This document shows positions 1-11,053 of a DNA stretch of 64,000 nt, piece by piece. Every line of letters begins with the position of its first letter. Within the stretch, counting starts at the first letter, position 1. The stretch comes from Venturia oleaginea (Eukaryota; Ascomycota; Dothideomycetes; Venturiales; Venturiaceae), in the NCBI GenBank assembly GCA_013176395.1, contig JABMLP010000020.1:744001-808000 (forward strand), written 5' to 3'. Below the pieces are notes generated by a model that saw only the letters and a program-made list of their open reading frames with translations, made no database searches and had not been told where the DNA came from. The translations under genes and the position numbers were made by a program.

Positions 1-2837
1 CGGCTAAGGATCTCGTCAACTGAGAGTCGTTGAAGCCGCTCTTGTCCTGTTCTAGGAGGTCCTGGGGGCTCAATTCCAGTCCGTGGGTGGCAATGGTAGG
101 ATGCGAAGAAGGGTGACACGCCAGTCGACGAGTTGACCTTGTTATTTGAGAAGAATTCTGCTGATGGCAACAGTTGCACCCAGTCGTTTTGTGCGTAGTT
201 ACAGAAACCTCGGAGGTACTGTTCCAGGAAGGCGTTGGCTATCTCAGACTGTCCATCTGATTCAGGATGATAGGCTGTAGAGAACTTTGGATGAGTTCCG
301 ATCCTTTCGCACAGGTAGGTCCAGAATTCAGACATGAAGTTAGAGCCTCTATCGCTGATAAAAGACTCAGGGAAGCCCCATTCCTTCCACACTTCTCGTT
401 CAAAGGCTTTAGCAAGATCTTGTGAAGTGATCTTCACCATCGGTATAAACTTGCGGCGTTTAGTTAAGCGGCACACCACTATCAGGATGTTGGTGTAGTT
501 GATTCCATTGAAAGCGCTTAGTGGAAGGTCTACAATGAAGTCCATCGTAAGTTCTCGAAATGGTCGTTCTGCTGGAGGTAGAGGTTGCAGCAGTCCGGGT
601 TTGCGCTGTCTAGATTTCTTGATTCGCATGCATCGCCTGCAATGAAGGACAAACTGAGCGACATCTTGTGACATGTTGGGCCAGGTGTAATTCCGATGAA
701 GCAGATCGTACGTGGATGTTCTGCCACCATGGCCACCGATCTTGGACTCATGAGCAGATCGGAGAAGTGGAAGTCTCACTGTTGGAGGGACATACATGCG
801 ATGTTCTAGAAAGAGGAGTCCTTGGTTACATTTGAAATCGTATAACTGTTTGCCGGGGAACAACTTGTGAGTCTCGGGTGTCAGATTCTTGTCCGCCAGT
901 GACTTCTTAATCTGTATAGCAACTGAGTCTGTCTTGTAGTCTTTGCGGACTGACTGTTCCAGGTCGTAGTCCGCAAAGATGAGCGCAGAGAGTCGAATTG
1001 CCTCTAAGCTTGAAGTCGCATTGCTGTGTTTCACTTCTTTTGATAGATGCTGAGCTTTAAGGAGTTGCTGTTTGCGATGCTCGTGTCGCTCGTCTTTCAT
1101 ATTGGCTTCAGGCAAGTCCTGGGAACGTCGGGTAAGTGAATCGGGTTTCGTGCCTTGAACTCCGGGTCTGTATTGGATCTCAAAGTGGAACTGTGACAAG
1201 AACTTGCTCCACCTAGCCTGTCGTTGGTTCAGTTGCTTCGTTGTCATGAACCACTGTAGGTTACGGTGGTCAGTTAGAACTCGTGTTGGTGTATCTGAAT
1301 TTAAGCCGGCGAGCTCAGGTCTCCATTCTTCAAAGGCACGAATGATAGCGAGAAGTTCCTTATCGTAGATCTCGTAATTACACTCTGCTGGGTTCATCTT
1401 TTTGGAAAAGAAGGCCACAGGACGCAGAATACCGTCAGCGTGCATTTGAGAGAGAACCCCAGCAACTACCCAATCTGAGCTATCGGTCTCAACCCACGTC
1501 GGGAGACTCGGGTCGAAGTGACTAAGGATGATGTCGGGGTCAAAGGCCGCCTTGAGATTGCGGAATGCCTGGCCGTGGATATCGTCAATCCAGATAAATG
1601 GCGGCATCTTGCTAGGTTTCCAATCTGTGATACCCTTTGATATTTCTGTGAGGGGTTTTGCAATATTGGAGAAGTTCCGAATGAAGCGACGGTAAAAGTT
1701 GCAGAACCCAAGGAATGATAACACGTCATGAATGTTTACAGTAGTCTTCCATTCCTGAATGGCTTTGATCTTGGCGAGGTCCATTTTGAGGCCTTCAGTG
1801 GTGATAACCAATCCAAGGAACTTGACTGATTTGACATTGAATTCAGACTTTTTGATGTCGACAAACAGGCCAGCTTTCTGAAGTTTCTCAAGTACTTGGC
1901 GGACTTTAGCGAAGTGCTCGTCGTCATCATCGTTATCTGTATAAACCAGAATGTCGTCAAGATAAATGCACACAAAGAGATCGATGTATTCCCGTAGTGT
2001 TGAGTTGATGAGAGACTGAAAGGAACCGGGGCCATTAGCAACTCCAAACGGCATTACTTCATACCTGTATGTGCCGTAATGTGTTGCAAAGGTAGTAAGG
2101 TCCTGGTCGCCATCTCGAACCCGTATGCGGTTAAAGGCTGCAATGATGTCGAGTTTTGTATAACGCTTGGCTTTGCAGAGTCGATCAAGTGTCTCTCGTA
2201 TCAAGGGTATAGGATACCTATTCTTGATAGTGATGTTGTTGAGCCCTCGGTAATCGACACAGAACCGCAGACCACCTCCGGGTTTCTTAACAAGTAACAC
2301 AGGTGATGATATTTCTGCTGTACTAGGCCGAATAAAGCCTTTTGCAAGGTTCTCGTCAATGTATTTCTTAACGGCAGCCAGTTCTTCTTGTGACATGCTA
2401 TAAGGTCTCTTAAAGGGAAGTTTTGAGTCGGGCTTCAAATCGATTTTGAAGTCATGTTGCCCCCTCTGAGGCAGCGAATCCGCCTCACGTTTGTTGAAAG
2501 CTCCATGCATATCTTTAATCTGCTTGGGTAGCAGTTCTTACAACTGTTGAGTGGTCAGGTAGGAAGGCTGTTCCTGGAACTTGTCGAAATCAGCTGTAGA
2601 GGCTTTGAAAAGAGGAGATGTGTCGACATCCAGGCGTTTAAGTCTTTGAACTAAGTCCTCTTTGTCTGCAGACCAGTCAAAGTCAGTGGCAGGGTTGATG
2701 GAGATGACTTCATGGTTAGGTCGTGAGGCCATAATCATGAAGGCCCTGGAGGTTACCATCTTGATATCGAAATTTGCTGGATCCCTGGAAATGCGATCAG
2801 GTTTCCTTGGATAGTAATCAGGTGGCTTTGGCGGCAC
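1..2837 (-). pseudogene. pol: Gypsy pol: reverse transcriptase, RNase H, integrase (one in-frame stop)
   Basis: From 2537 down to base 1 the minus strand stays open without any stop, about 845 codons. In order it shows RT (CVDYRGLNN; active site CIYLDDILVY), RNase H (WVETDSSDW, YDKELLAII, LTDHRNL), the integrase HHCC zinc motif (HESKIGGHGG with CRRC), and the DDE core (TMDFIVDL, ISDRGSNF, ESDGQSEIANAFLEQ). Upstream, 2538-2837 is in the same frame and ends with TAA at 2538-2540 after TTQQL, so one stop separates it from the RT. A CAA-to-TAA change would explain this. The frame continues off the window. Confidence 0.85.
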
Positions 2838-3378
2838 TTGTAGTGTGTGTCGCAGAGACCGAAGGAATTGGTTGGGAAGTGGATTCTAGATGTGTACGAA
2901 TGCGGTCTTCGGTCTGCTTGCGAACCCAACCTGTCTGCTGAATGGTGACAGGGAGATGATGTGTCAAACAGTTGTGAAGACAATATGCGGAGTGGAAGGT
3001 AACAGTTCTTTCCGACCAACGGATGCCTGGGTCATGAGTGTCGAGCCAGTTGATGCCAAGGATGAGATTGTAAGCGCCTAAACTGTCGACCACATAGCAA
3101 GTAAGTTGCTCAATGTGGTCTCCAACAGCGAGATCCAGGATAGCCATATGCGTCAGATGATTGAGTTTGGATCCATCAGCCAGTTCAAGGAGTTTGGGCT
3201 TGACCAGAGGTACCATTACAAGTTTATTTGTCTTTGCAAAAGATGACGTGAGGTATGCCGTCGCTGACCCTCCAGAGTCGATGAAGGCTGTCGTTGCAAC
3301 TTCTCCGGTCCGGGTAAGGGCTTTGCAAGGAATGATTAAGTGATCACTATCATGTTCCTCCTGAAGAGCGGATAACAC
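2818..3378 (-). CDS. Gypsy aspartic protease segment
   Basis: This frame encodes a retropepsin-like domain: the catalytic FIDSGGSA motif near residue 31 and the later flap-to-core segment YNLILGINWLDTHDPGI. It overlaps the following pol segment by about 20 bp in another frame. That could be a frameshift mutation or a natural frame change; the sequence alone does not decide. It is part of the retrotransposon's Gag-Pol and not a host gene. Confidence 0.7.
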   Translation of the reverse strand: MLSALQEEHDSDHLIIPCKALTRTGEVATTAFIDSGGSATAYLTSSFAKTNKLVMVPLVKPKLLELADGSKLNHLTHMAILDLAVGDHIEQLTCYVVDSLGAYNLILGINWLDTHDPGIRWSERTVTFHSAYCLHNCLTHHLPVTIQQTGWVRKQTEDRIRTHLESTSQPIPSVSATHTTSAAKAT

Positions 3379-3500
3379 AACATTTTCCGGAACAGAGTCG
3401 TCAAGATGGGTGAGATGTGACTGAAGGGAGGATAGGTTGATTGCTCGAGAGAGCGTGCTCTCTGATGTTAGCCCCTGGCAAATGAGAGGTTTGACAGGGG

Positions 3501-4556
3501 CTAATCTTTTCGATGAGGTTCATCATCGGATTCTGAGTTATCTTGTGCGGAGGCATGATCGTCATACTCAACCAAGTCATGACTACCAAGGTCGATGAGG
3601 TCGTCTTCAGGAGGACCTGATTGCATGGCACTCAACTTGGGGCCGCGAGGAGCCTGAGGGCAAGCACTGTACATGTTCTGGTAATGGCCTTCACCTCCAC
3701 ATCGGCGGCAGATGATAGGTTTTCCAGTGTCGGCGTCAACCATCCATTGAGGAGCAGACTGAGTTTTTCTTAGAGTCAACACCAGCAACAGCGGTTGTTG
3801 GTTGTTGACCGCGGCGGGCAACTCGGCGAACGCGCGGAGGTTGCGTTTTGGCTGCTCGTGGAGACGAGGTTGACTTGGTCTCTCGACTGGTGTGATCGTA
3901 CATCTTGAGATTATGCTGAGACTCGTGAAGCTTATTACACAAGTCGTCATAGTCTTTTGCGAAGATACCATTGCATTGTTTCTTCGTCGCTCATTGAAGT
4001 TGTCTGTTCGATGAAGGTAAGCTCTTGCAGATGAAATGCAGAAGTGAACACAGCAGCATAGACAACACGCAGCGGTGTAGTTTTATGAGTTTTCGCTCGT
4101 GGCTGGGACAATGTATAACACTGTTTGCTTGTCTCAACGCCTAAGACGGATAGCCACATTCAACCGCATGCAGTGATAGCTCTTCTTGACAACCTTCTTA
4201 CTATTCCCATGTGTCACCAACACGGAGGTTTCTGAATCCAAGGAATGTGGTCTTATGGGATGCCACGCATTGCATCGTATGCTTGTGGAAGACGTTCCAC
4301 CTTCGCAACTCCCAGTACTATCTGGTTATTCCCTAGCTCTTGAAGTATCCATTCCATTCCAGTCCTCCGACGCGTTCCACTGTACGTTGGTATGGCCATG
4401 GCTCTGGACTTGGTGTCGTCCACTGCGCTACTTGAGGTGAGGGAGAGTCTCATTGCCGTCTGCTGTCGCTGTCGTGAACCTCGATTGCTGGACTGTTGGC
4501 AAAGCCCTCCGGATAGCGTTTGAACGGCGGTGCGGCATCGTCGTGTCTGGAGGTAA
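3501..4556 (-). pseudogene. gag: Gypsy gag, frameshifted
   Basis: Gag begins just inside the LTR with a short open frame starting MPHRRSNAIRRALP and is then broken into several frames (4253-4453, 3947-4159, 3501-3971). The last piece carries a zinc knuckle, CRRCGGEGHYQNMYSAC, the nucleic-acid binding motif of Gag nucleocapsids, with a wider last spacing than the usual CX2CX4HX4C. The piece ends in an acidic tail. The frame breaks make the copy unable to build particles without help. Confidence 0.6.
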
Positions 4557-4599
4557 GCTGACGAGTCGGAATCGTCTGCTGTGGTAATCGAGTTTATTG

Positions 4600-4608
4600 A
4601 TGCAATAT
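4600..4608 (-). promoter_or_regulatory. Candidate self-priming primer-binding site
   Basis: Two bases inside the LTR edge the minus strand reads ATATTGCAT. The LTR itself contains ATGCAATAT (plus-strand 4653-4661), which is its exact complement over 9 nt. Tf1/sushi-type gypsy elements prime reverse transcription with the 5' end of their own mRNA folded onto such a site instead of a tRNA. No typical tRNA-complementary TGG start is seen here. Inference from the sequence match only. Confidence 0.45.
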
Positions 4609-4672
4609 ACTGTCAGGGATTGAGAGAGACGTAGATACGTATAGACATAATGATATTGCATAAGGTTCTAAG

Positions 4673-6285
4673 ATTGATTGATTGATTGATTTTATCCTAC
4701 TCGGTTGCAGCCGCTTAATCACGCAGCTATGTCCGGTTAGGAGGACTTCATCAGACAGCCGACACGTGATAGATTATATAATCCACCGCGCCCCACTTCG
4801 CCCCGTTCACTGAAACAAGACCAGCTGTCCCTTCGTTCCTCCCTCTTTTCCCTTAACCAGTATCTCCAAATGCCCGCTGGCTCTTGTAGATACTGGTCAC
4901 TCTGCTAGTATATCTGTGCTATGTAGACTCAAGAGGCAATGCCTCGTGTTTCGCTATCCTTCTACCTACAGTCTCCCTCTAGTGCTCAGCTTTGTCTATC
5001 TGTTTCGCCTTATCCCTCAAGGCCAATGGGTTCCCTAAGTATGTTTCTGCTTGTGAAAGTTGCCTTGCACCAGATTCCCATGCGGCAGTGTATTTGGTTG
5101 TGTGATGCTGGAGACAATAGTAACCATCGTAGTCGTGATTTCGCTGCTTGGGTGTGATACTCCGGGTATGCCCGTAGACGAGGCTGTCTGGTAGCTGCCG
5201 TATTGTATGGCGCCGATCGTGCTATAGACCTGCCGTCTTATAGTCGGAGCCTACCTGCTGCTAGTCGCTCTCCCTGCTTGCTATATCGCGCTCCTACTCT
5301 TGCCAATGCCATAACTGGGACGCAACAGTCTGGGGAGAGGCTCAAGGCTACGTCTGCTGGCTTGTAGGGAGGGGATTTGCCGCCAATAAGCTCCTTCTAT
5401 ACGTCCTTACTGCTTACTGTGTTGCGCACCTACTCTTGCCAATGCCATAACTGGGACGCAACAGTTTGGGGAGAGGCTCAAGGCTCTGGACATCAGCTTG
5501 CAGCAGGACGGTTTGCGGAGACGATAGTAGATGAGGTTCTCTAGCAGCTGCCGTATCGTGTCGCACCGATTGTGTTGTAGACCTGTCGTCTTATAGTCGG
5601 AGCCTATCTGCTGCTAGTCGCCCTCCCTGCTTGCTATATCGCGCACCTACTCTTGCCACTGCCATAACTGGGATGCAACAGTCTGGGGAGAGGCTCAAGG
5701 CTACGTCTGCTAGCTTACAGGGAGGGGATTTGCCGCCAATAGGCTCCTTCTATGCGTCCTTACTACTTACTGTGTCGCGCACCTACTCTTGCCAATGCCA
5801 TAACTGGGAGGCAACAGTTTGGGGAGAGGCTCAAGGCTCTGGGCAACAGCTTGTAGCAGGACGGTTTGCCAAGACGTTGGGAGAGGTTGTCTAGTCGTTG
5901 CAGTGGTGTGTGGTGCCGATTGTTGCACACCGGGCGTCTGGTGTTTGAGTTGTGTTGAAGGTATTGCCGTTCTAGCAGTGACTCGTCGACTCGGACCGTT
6001 GCAGTGTCATCTGGGGTGATGGACTAGCCGGGAGATAGTGACTAGATGGTTGCTGTTGTCTTTGGTGGACGCATCGTTCGTGTAGCTTGCTCATGTATTC
6101 GTCTGCTTGCTCTGCGGTGGCCGCGACGGCGACTCTAGAGATATCTCATCGACGCTGAGGGACGCGCGATGGCCTCTAGAGGCCGGAGCGGCCACTGGCA
6201 GAGGTGTTTTGATGATCCTTAGATGATACTTCTGTAAATTCCAAAAATTGAGTTCTCGCTGTGTGTGCTGTTTTTTTCTGTTTTT
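4673..6285 (-). mobile_element. 1.6-kb non-LTR-like (SINE-like) element, copy 1
   Basis: A 1613-bp block nearly identical to 59173-60754. It is flanked by an exact 11-bp direct repeat, AAGGTTCTAAG, at 4662-4672 and 6286-6296, a target-site duplication inside the gypsy LTR. One end is a tetranucleotide array (ATTG on the plus strand, AATC on the minus) that differs in length and phase between the two copies. That marks it as the 3' tail, so the element is read on the minus strand. Next to the tail a hairpin at 4709-4728 (6-bp stem, 8-nt loop) is conserved in both copies. The interior holds a tandem duplication of about 353 bp. No long protein frame is present, so it would need an RT in trans. 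Confidence 0.75.
5238..5943. repeat. Tandem 353-bp duplication inside the 1.6-kb element
   Basis: The block starting TTATAGTCGGAGCC at 5238 recurs at 5591, a period of 353 bp. Within each unit a shorter segment, starting CTACTCTTGCCA and containing GGGGAGAGGCTCAAGGCT, occurs twice, so that segment is present four times. The same arrangement is in the copy at 59.2-60.8 kb, so the duplication predates the dispersal of the two copies. Confidence 0.8.
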
Positions 6286-6394
6286 AAGGTTCTAAGTTCT
6301 ACGGAGAGCTCAAGATCAGACTAAGTCAAAGATCACGTGACCCTTAGTCACGTGACCTGAGGACAAAGAAGAAAGAAAGTCCGGATCCGTGACA

Positions 6395-6862
6395 GTGCTG
6401 GCGAAATCTAGTTCTGCGGTAACTGTGGTGGATCAATGAGGTATTAGCGGTAATAATAAGTTTAATAGCCGTAGTATAATAAAGTCTCCTATCTTCTTTC
6501 TCTATCATTAGTAGTCACGGGTTTTGAGTTCAAATGATTTGAATGACTGAAGTGTAACTGACACTATAGACAGGCTGGAATCCAAATGCTTGAAGAGAAG
6601 CTCACATGTAGAAAACTGAAAAGGAAAAAAAACTAAGATCACTCTCTTCTAAAAACATTATCCGGACCACTACCTCAGGCAGCTTCACATTGTGTTAGAT
6701 ACCCACGTACTCAAATCACAGAGGGCGATCGCGAAATTAGGGAAAGTAGGAAATTTTACCCAGATTACACATGAGATAACTGAGATTACTTCGGTTCACT
6801 CACCACTTAAGCACCAACCCATCATCCAACACAAAACACCCACCTCGCCAACCCGCTTCATC
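6395..6862. other. Gene-free stretch between gypsy LTR and F-box fragment
   Basis: No supported gene, RNA or repeat is visible here. The sequence is moderately AT-rich with short A runs. It presumably holds the upstream region of the small gene that follows. Confidence 0.4.
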
Positions 6863-7395
6863 ATGGCAAGAGAAAAAAGAAAAGCAAGAGGTAAGATACT
6901 TCACTTCTCACTCCCGTCCACCAAACCACTCGTCTTACCAGCTCACCACCTAATCAACCCGCCCCCCCCCCCAAAGAAACACTCCCCCACCCACCAAAAC
7001 GAAACAACACCTCTTCAATCGCCAAACCCCGTAGTCCACCAACAACATTCCTCACCCTACCCGCCGAACTCCGCCAATCGATCCTTGTCGCCTCCTTCCA
7101 AGTGACGGGACGGGTTCAAAACCGCTCTTATATCGTCACCGGTATCGATGAAATTAACACGTGGGCATCGACACTTTGGATAGTACATGAGCGGATTCAG
7201 GCTGATGTTAGTTACGTCGAGTATTTGTGTAAGAAGGGGGTTTTGAGGACGTGGTTGGGGTATGCCTTGGGTTGTCGGGGGGAGGGGATGGGGATGGTTA
7301 TGTGGCGAGGGGGGTGGTGGGAAGGGAGGGTTGTTATGGAGTTTGTTGCTGGAGAGTTGGAGGAGATGGAGGAGGAGGAGGAGTTGGGGAATTGA
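6863..7395 (+). pseudogene. F-box-like gene fragment
   Basis: An ATG at 6863 starts the basic peptide MAREKRKARG, with a GTAAG donor directly after it at 6891. About 150 bp further the frame FLTLPAELRQSILVASFQ looks like the start of a fungal F-box-like domain. That frame runs open through WASTLWIVHERIQADVSYVEYL to a stop at 7395 after an acidic tail. F-box proteins bring substrates to SCF ubiquitin ligases. I cannot find a convincing acceptor that joins the two parts in frame: the frame-compatible one is an AAG at about 6976. The protein would be only about 125 residues, so this may be a decayed or truncated copy. Confidence 0.35.
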
Positions 7396-7872
7396 GAAGT
7401 GGTTGGACGAGAAATTGATATGGATGGGTAGGGAAATTGAGTTGGTATTCGGGACGGAATAGCGGAGTGACGATAAGTTGGAAGTAGGAGCTCCCGATTT
7501 TTGGCGACTTGATGGAAGCTTCTTATTGGAAGACCCTGGGTATTCTTGAGACTATGGTGAATCTTTCATTTGACGTCACTCGCTTCTGTTTTGAAGTGGG
7601 ATTCTGATCTCAAGAAAAGGTCTCTTGACTCCATATTGTTGAACGGTGGCATGCCAGTCCTTGATACCTCAGGCATAGTGCACGTGATAGATGCCAAGGA
7701 ATGCATTGACATGCATATATATGCATGCAGATGCAACGGTGTACTTAACCTCTGCAGTCAATACAGTCAAGTCACAGGGTGACACTCGTTCTGTTCATCG
7801 GCTCCTATCGTTAAGTTCGTGTTGAATCTACTTCCGAATAACTCTGTTTTGCTCGTTCAGCGTAACACATAT
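7396..7872. other. Intergenic stretch left of the MULE
   Basis: No supported gene. A 70-residue open frame at 7570-7782 lacks recognisable features. The stretch includes an alternating ATGCATATATGCATG segment around 7710. The last bases lead into the 10-bp target duplication of the MULE. Confidence 0.4.
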
Positions 7873-7882
7873 TGACATTAAT

Positions 7883-7954
7883 CGGTTAATTGCTGAATAC
7901 CAACATACATTCGATTTTCTTGCAGTTACATACATTAAATTGCAGTTACATACA
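7883..7954 (+). repeat. MULE left terminal inverted repeat
   Basis: 72 bp matching the reverse complement of 11462-11533 except one base (A in GTTACATAC here, C in the right arm). The motif TTGCAGTTACATAC occurs in it at 7920 and 7940 and again just inside at 7995. Such repeated terminal motifs are candidates for transposase binding. Confidence 0.9.
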
Positions 7955-8425
7955 CTAAATTTAATTGCGCGCACATACAATCCCGCAAGGGTAATTGCAG
8001 TTACATACATAATTCCTATTGGCCCAACCGCCGCAATGCCGCAGTGCCTAAATCACGTGAATATTGTCTCCCGCCTCGTCTGAACCTCGTTGCAGCCTAC
8101 GATCAAAAATCCAGTTGCCATAAGCAAGAATAAGCCTTATCGCACTGCTTTTAAGCGATCGAGGCTTGTTGCAACTGGGTTGAAGCTGCTGCGTTTGGAG
8201 TTGGGTCAACTTTGGGTAGTGAAAATCTTCACGGTCGCACGTCATTTAGGCGAGGTACCCTCTATTATCTAGCGTTCGGGATGTAATCTGCGGCTTATGC
8301 TACGATCTACTATGAGGGACTTCAGGCAACTGACCGCCCGTCTTGTCGCAATAATCCTATCGCCCTGCCTTAAACATTAACACTACCGTACACTATTCTA
8401 TTACTACCTTAATCGTACGCTTGCA

Positions 8426-11053
8426 ATGGATACCCCACCACCTGAGGACCGCCCTCGCTACCCTAGCCTCACGATTGGGATGGAATTTGAGTCTATTGAA
8501 TCTGGGGTAGATGCTATATACGACACCATCATTGAGGCCCGCGAGAGCTTCAAAGTCGTTACTGGTACTAACCGGTTCTGGTATGCTATATGCCGTCAAC
8601 CCAAGGCCGCCAGAGGAGAGAATGATAAGGATAAGTGTCCTTTCAAGGTAAGTCTACAAAATTATCGTATTACAGTGGTCCTAATAGCTTTATAGGCTCG
8701 TATTGCCTTCACAAAAGACTCCCCTCGCCCTGTCCTACGCTCTCTCGTACCTCATAATTGTCCTACCCAGGCTCACGATAGCTGGCGCGCTCCCAATAGC
8801 GTACGCTACCAGATGCGCCATAACTTTACGGTAATCGCCAATGATCGCTCAATCAAGCCTAAAAATATCAAGACCAACGCGCGCCTTACAACCGGACACA
8901 CTATCACGTACAATACGGCATGGAGAACCAAGCAGGCTGGTCTTCTTGATCTCGATGGAGACACTAAGCAGCAGTTTGAACTGATCCTACCAATGCTTCG
9001 CTTCCTCAAACAACAGGGCTCTCTTCTCAACGGCGAGATTACTAAGCAGGTTCTTGAGGATGTTACAAACCAGGAATCAGGCTATGATGGCGCCTTCACA
9101 CGCGTCAAAAGGAGCGAGGATAGTGTTTTTCAAGCAGCCGCAGTGTTACCTACAGCGATGGTAATTGCCTGGCACCATAATAGGAACCTCCTCGTCTTTG
9201 ACGGCGCTCATTGCTCCTCTAAATACGGCGGTATCCTACTTATTGCAACAAGCCTCGACGCTAACGAGAATACACTGGTTTTGGCCTGGGCAATCGTACC
9301 TACCGAGTCAATTGAGTGGTGGTGTTGGTTTTTTGAGCTTCTACAGATCAACCTTATCTCCCGTTACATTACACAGCCATCAGAGGATGACCCGGAAGAA
9401 GAAGAGGAGGATGAACTACGTATCAGCATTATTACTGACCGCGGCAAAGGCCTTGATCCATCTATCGCAAAGTACTTTCCTTACCCTCTCGCTCACCACT
9501 ACTTCTGTACTCAGCACTTGGCAGAGAATGTCCGCAAATACCACGGCCAGGATGTCGAGATCTTGTTCCGCAGAGCGTGTCAAGCCCCTACTAAAGCCGC
9601 CCATTACGCCCTCGTTGAGCAGATTCGCGCCCTCGATAACGGCGATGCCGCGGTTGCATACATTGAGGCTATTGGCGAGAAGGACCGTTACTGTAAAGCC
9701 TACGCGCCACTTACTGAGTATCCTCGGTACAGCCATACAACTTCGAACATTGGAGAGTCAATGAACGCACGTTACCTAGAGGAGCGAAAGATGACACCAT
9801 TGCATATGCTTGAGGCTATCTGGACCAAGGAAATGCAGCGAATCTGGAAGCGCGCAACCTTTGACCATGGGAAGGAAGTTATCCACGGCCAACCCCTTAC
9901 TCAGTATGCGGCACAGCATCAGTATGACCGCTATGAAGTTGGCCGTAGGATGATTGCCTACACCTCCAGTACATTCGTTGTATTAGTACGGCTTCACGAC
10001 TCACCCGGAGCTCCTGGATGGGTGGTTCACCTCAAAAAAGGTAAATGCGATTGCCTTGAGTGGCAGGACCATCGTCTCCCTTGCGCTCACGCATTCGCTG
10101 CATTTATACATCAACAGCTGGATTTTGAGAACATGTATACAGTCTATCCTCCCACCGTTTATACGAGATTGAACTCTCGTAATACCTACGAGGGATCAAT
10201 GCGCCCAATTGTGTTCTTAAACCTCATTCCAGATGGAACCACGTTGCCAGATGAGGCCGCCCGTAAAGCAGGGCGACCTCGAGAGAAGCGTTATCGAGTT
10301 GACAACACCAATACTCGTATTCGCAAAGATTCTAGGCGTAAGGGTGACACTGCCGCCGCTAGATCTACTCGTAAAGCCAAAAAGCAGAAGCGTCAGGATG
10401 ATATTGAGGCCGCCGCCAGTGCAGCTCGAATTCAGAATCGCAAGGATACCTTCGCCCTCAGTGACCGAGTGCGCGCTTTATGCGACACCTCCGACAAAGA
10501 ATCTACTCCCAAAAACACTGCCAAATCGAGTACTAAACCTACTAAATCTGCCACCAATTCTACGCTTAAACCGGCTTTAAATACAACGCCAAAATCGACA
10601 TCTACACGCTCAAAATCGGCCGCTACGGCTGCAGCCCCAATTGCGATATCTGACGACGACGAGCAATCTAGCGATGATGATGATACTGAACCTCTGCCTT
10701 CTACCTCTGCCGCCGCCAATATCACCTTCGTATCCCGCGCAGAAGCCGAAGCTGCAGTTATGAGTGATGAATACGCCATTGCCGAGGCCGCCGAGTTATA
10801 CTTGAACCGTGGTGACCCTGATGCCGGTGACGATCAGGACGAGGCTGAATCTCAGCCTAACTCAAGCAGATGGCTTCTAACACCATTCGGCTCTACTACT
10901 GCTGCTACTCAAGAGTCCCTCCGCCTAACTCCACGGCAAAAGCGCTCTGCAGAGCCATCATCAGTAGAGCCTCCTATTCCGAAACGTATTCGTGGTCCCT
11001 GCGGCATTTGCCGTGATCCAAATCACGCATTTTTGGCATGCCCAAAGCGGTAA
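8426..11053 (+). CDS. MULE transposase (FAR1/MuDR type)
   Basis: Two exons, 8426-8647 and 8696-11053, with a 48-nt GTAAGT...TAG intron, give 859 residues. The N-terminus resembles the FAR1-type DNA-binding domain (MEFESIESGVDAIYDTI; conserved Cys and His in CPFKAR and VPHNCP). The MULE DDE domain follows: LLVFDGAHCSS (first Asp), IITDRGKGLD (second Asp), HYFCTQHLAENV, and NIGESMNARYLEE (Glu). A SWIM zinc finger, CDCLEWQDHRLPCAHAF, lies after it. The C-terminal part is Ser/Thr/Ala-rich and basic, then ends in a knuckle, CGICRDPNHAFLACPKR. All catalytic residues expected for the family are visible and there is no internal stop. Confidence 0.9.

Larger units (their letters stand above)
1..6394 (-). 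mobile_element. Ty3/gypsy LTR retrotransposon, left end cut by window
   Basis: Read on the minus strand, the element runs LTR (4611-6394), primer-binding region, damaged gag, zinc knuckle, protease, reverse transcriptase, RNase H and integrase. It leaves the window at base 1, so the second LTR and the integrase C-terminus (where a chromodomain would lie) are not visible. The order protease-RT-RNase H-integrase is that of Ty3/gypsy. The pol reading frame is nearly undamaged while gag is broken, so the copy is fairly young but not functional as it stands. A 1.6-kb foreign element sits inside its LTR. Confidence 0.9.
4611..6394 (-). repeat. LTR of left gypsy element, split by an insertion
   Basis: The LTR is bounded by TGTCA at 4611 and TGACA at 6394, the inverted ends expected for an LTR. 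Removing the insertion at 4673-6285 and one copy of its 11-bp duplication leaves a continuous LTR of about 160 bp. The distal part carries two CACGTGA motifs (about 6331-6353). Only one LTR of the element lies in the window, so LTR-LTR divergence cannot be read. Confidence 0.7.

Noticed and set aside
2818..2837. Programmed frameshift between protease and RT in the left gypsy element
   Set aside because: No slippery heptamer was recognised, and the copy has other damage, so a simple mutation is as likely.
4739..4760. CTGATGA-type motif on the minus strand of the 1.6-kb element, as in a hammerhead ribozyme core
   Set aside because: The GAAA core box and cleavage site do not follow at the right places, and copy 2 has CTGGTGA, so a hammerhead is not supported.
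4939..6019. Several 60-90 residue open frames shared by both copies of the 1.6-kb element
   Set aside because: They overlap, lack motifs and follow the tandem repeat; similarity between the copies is at DNA level across the entire element.
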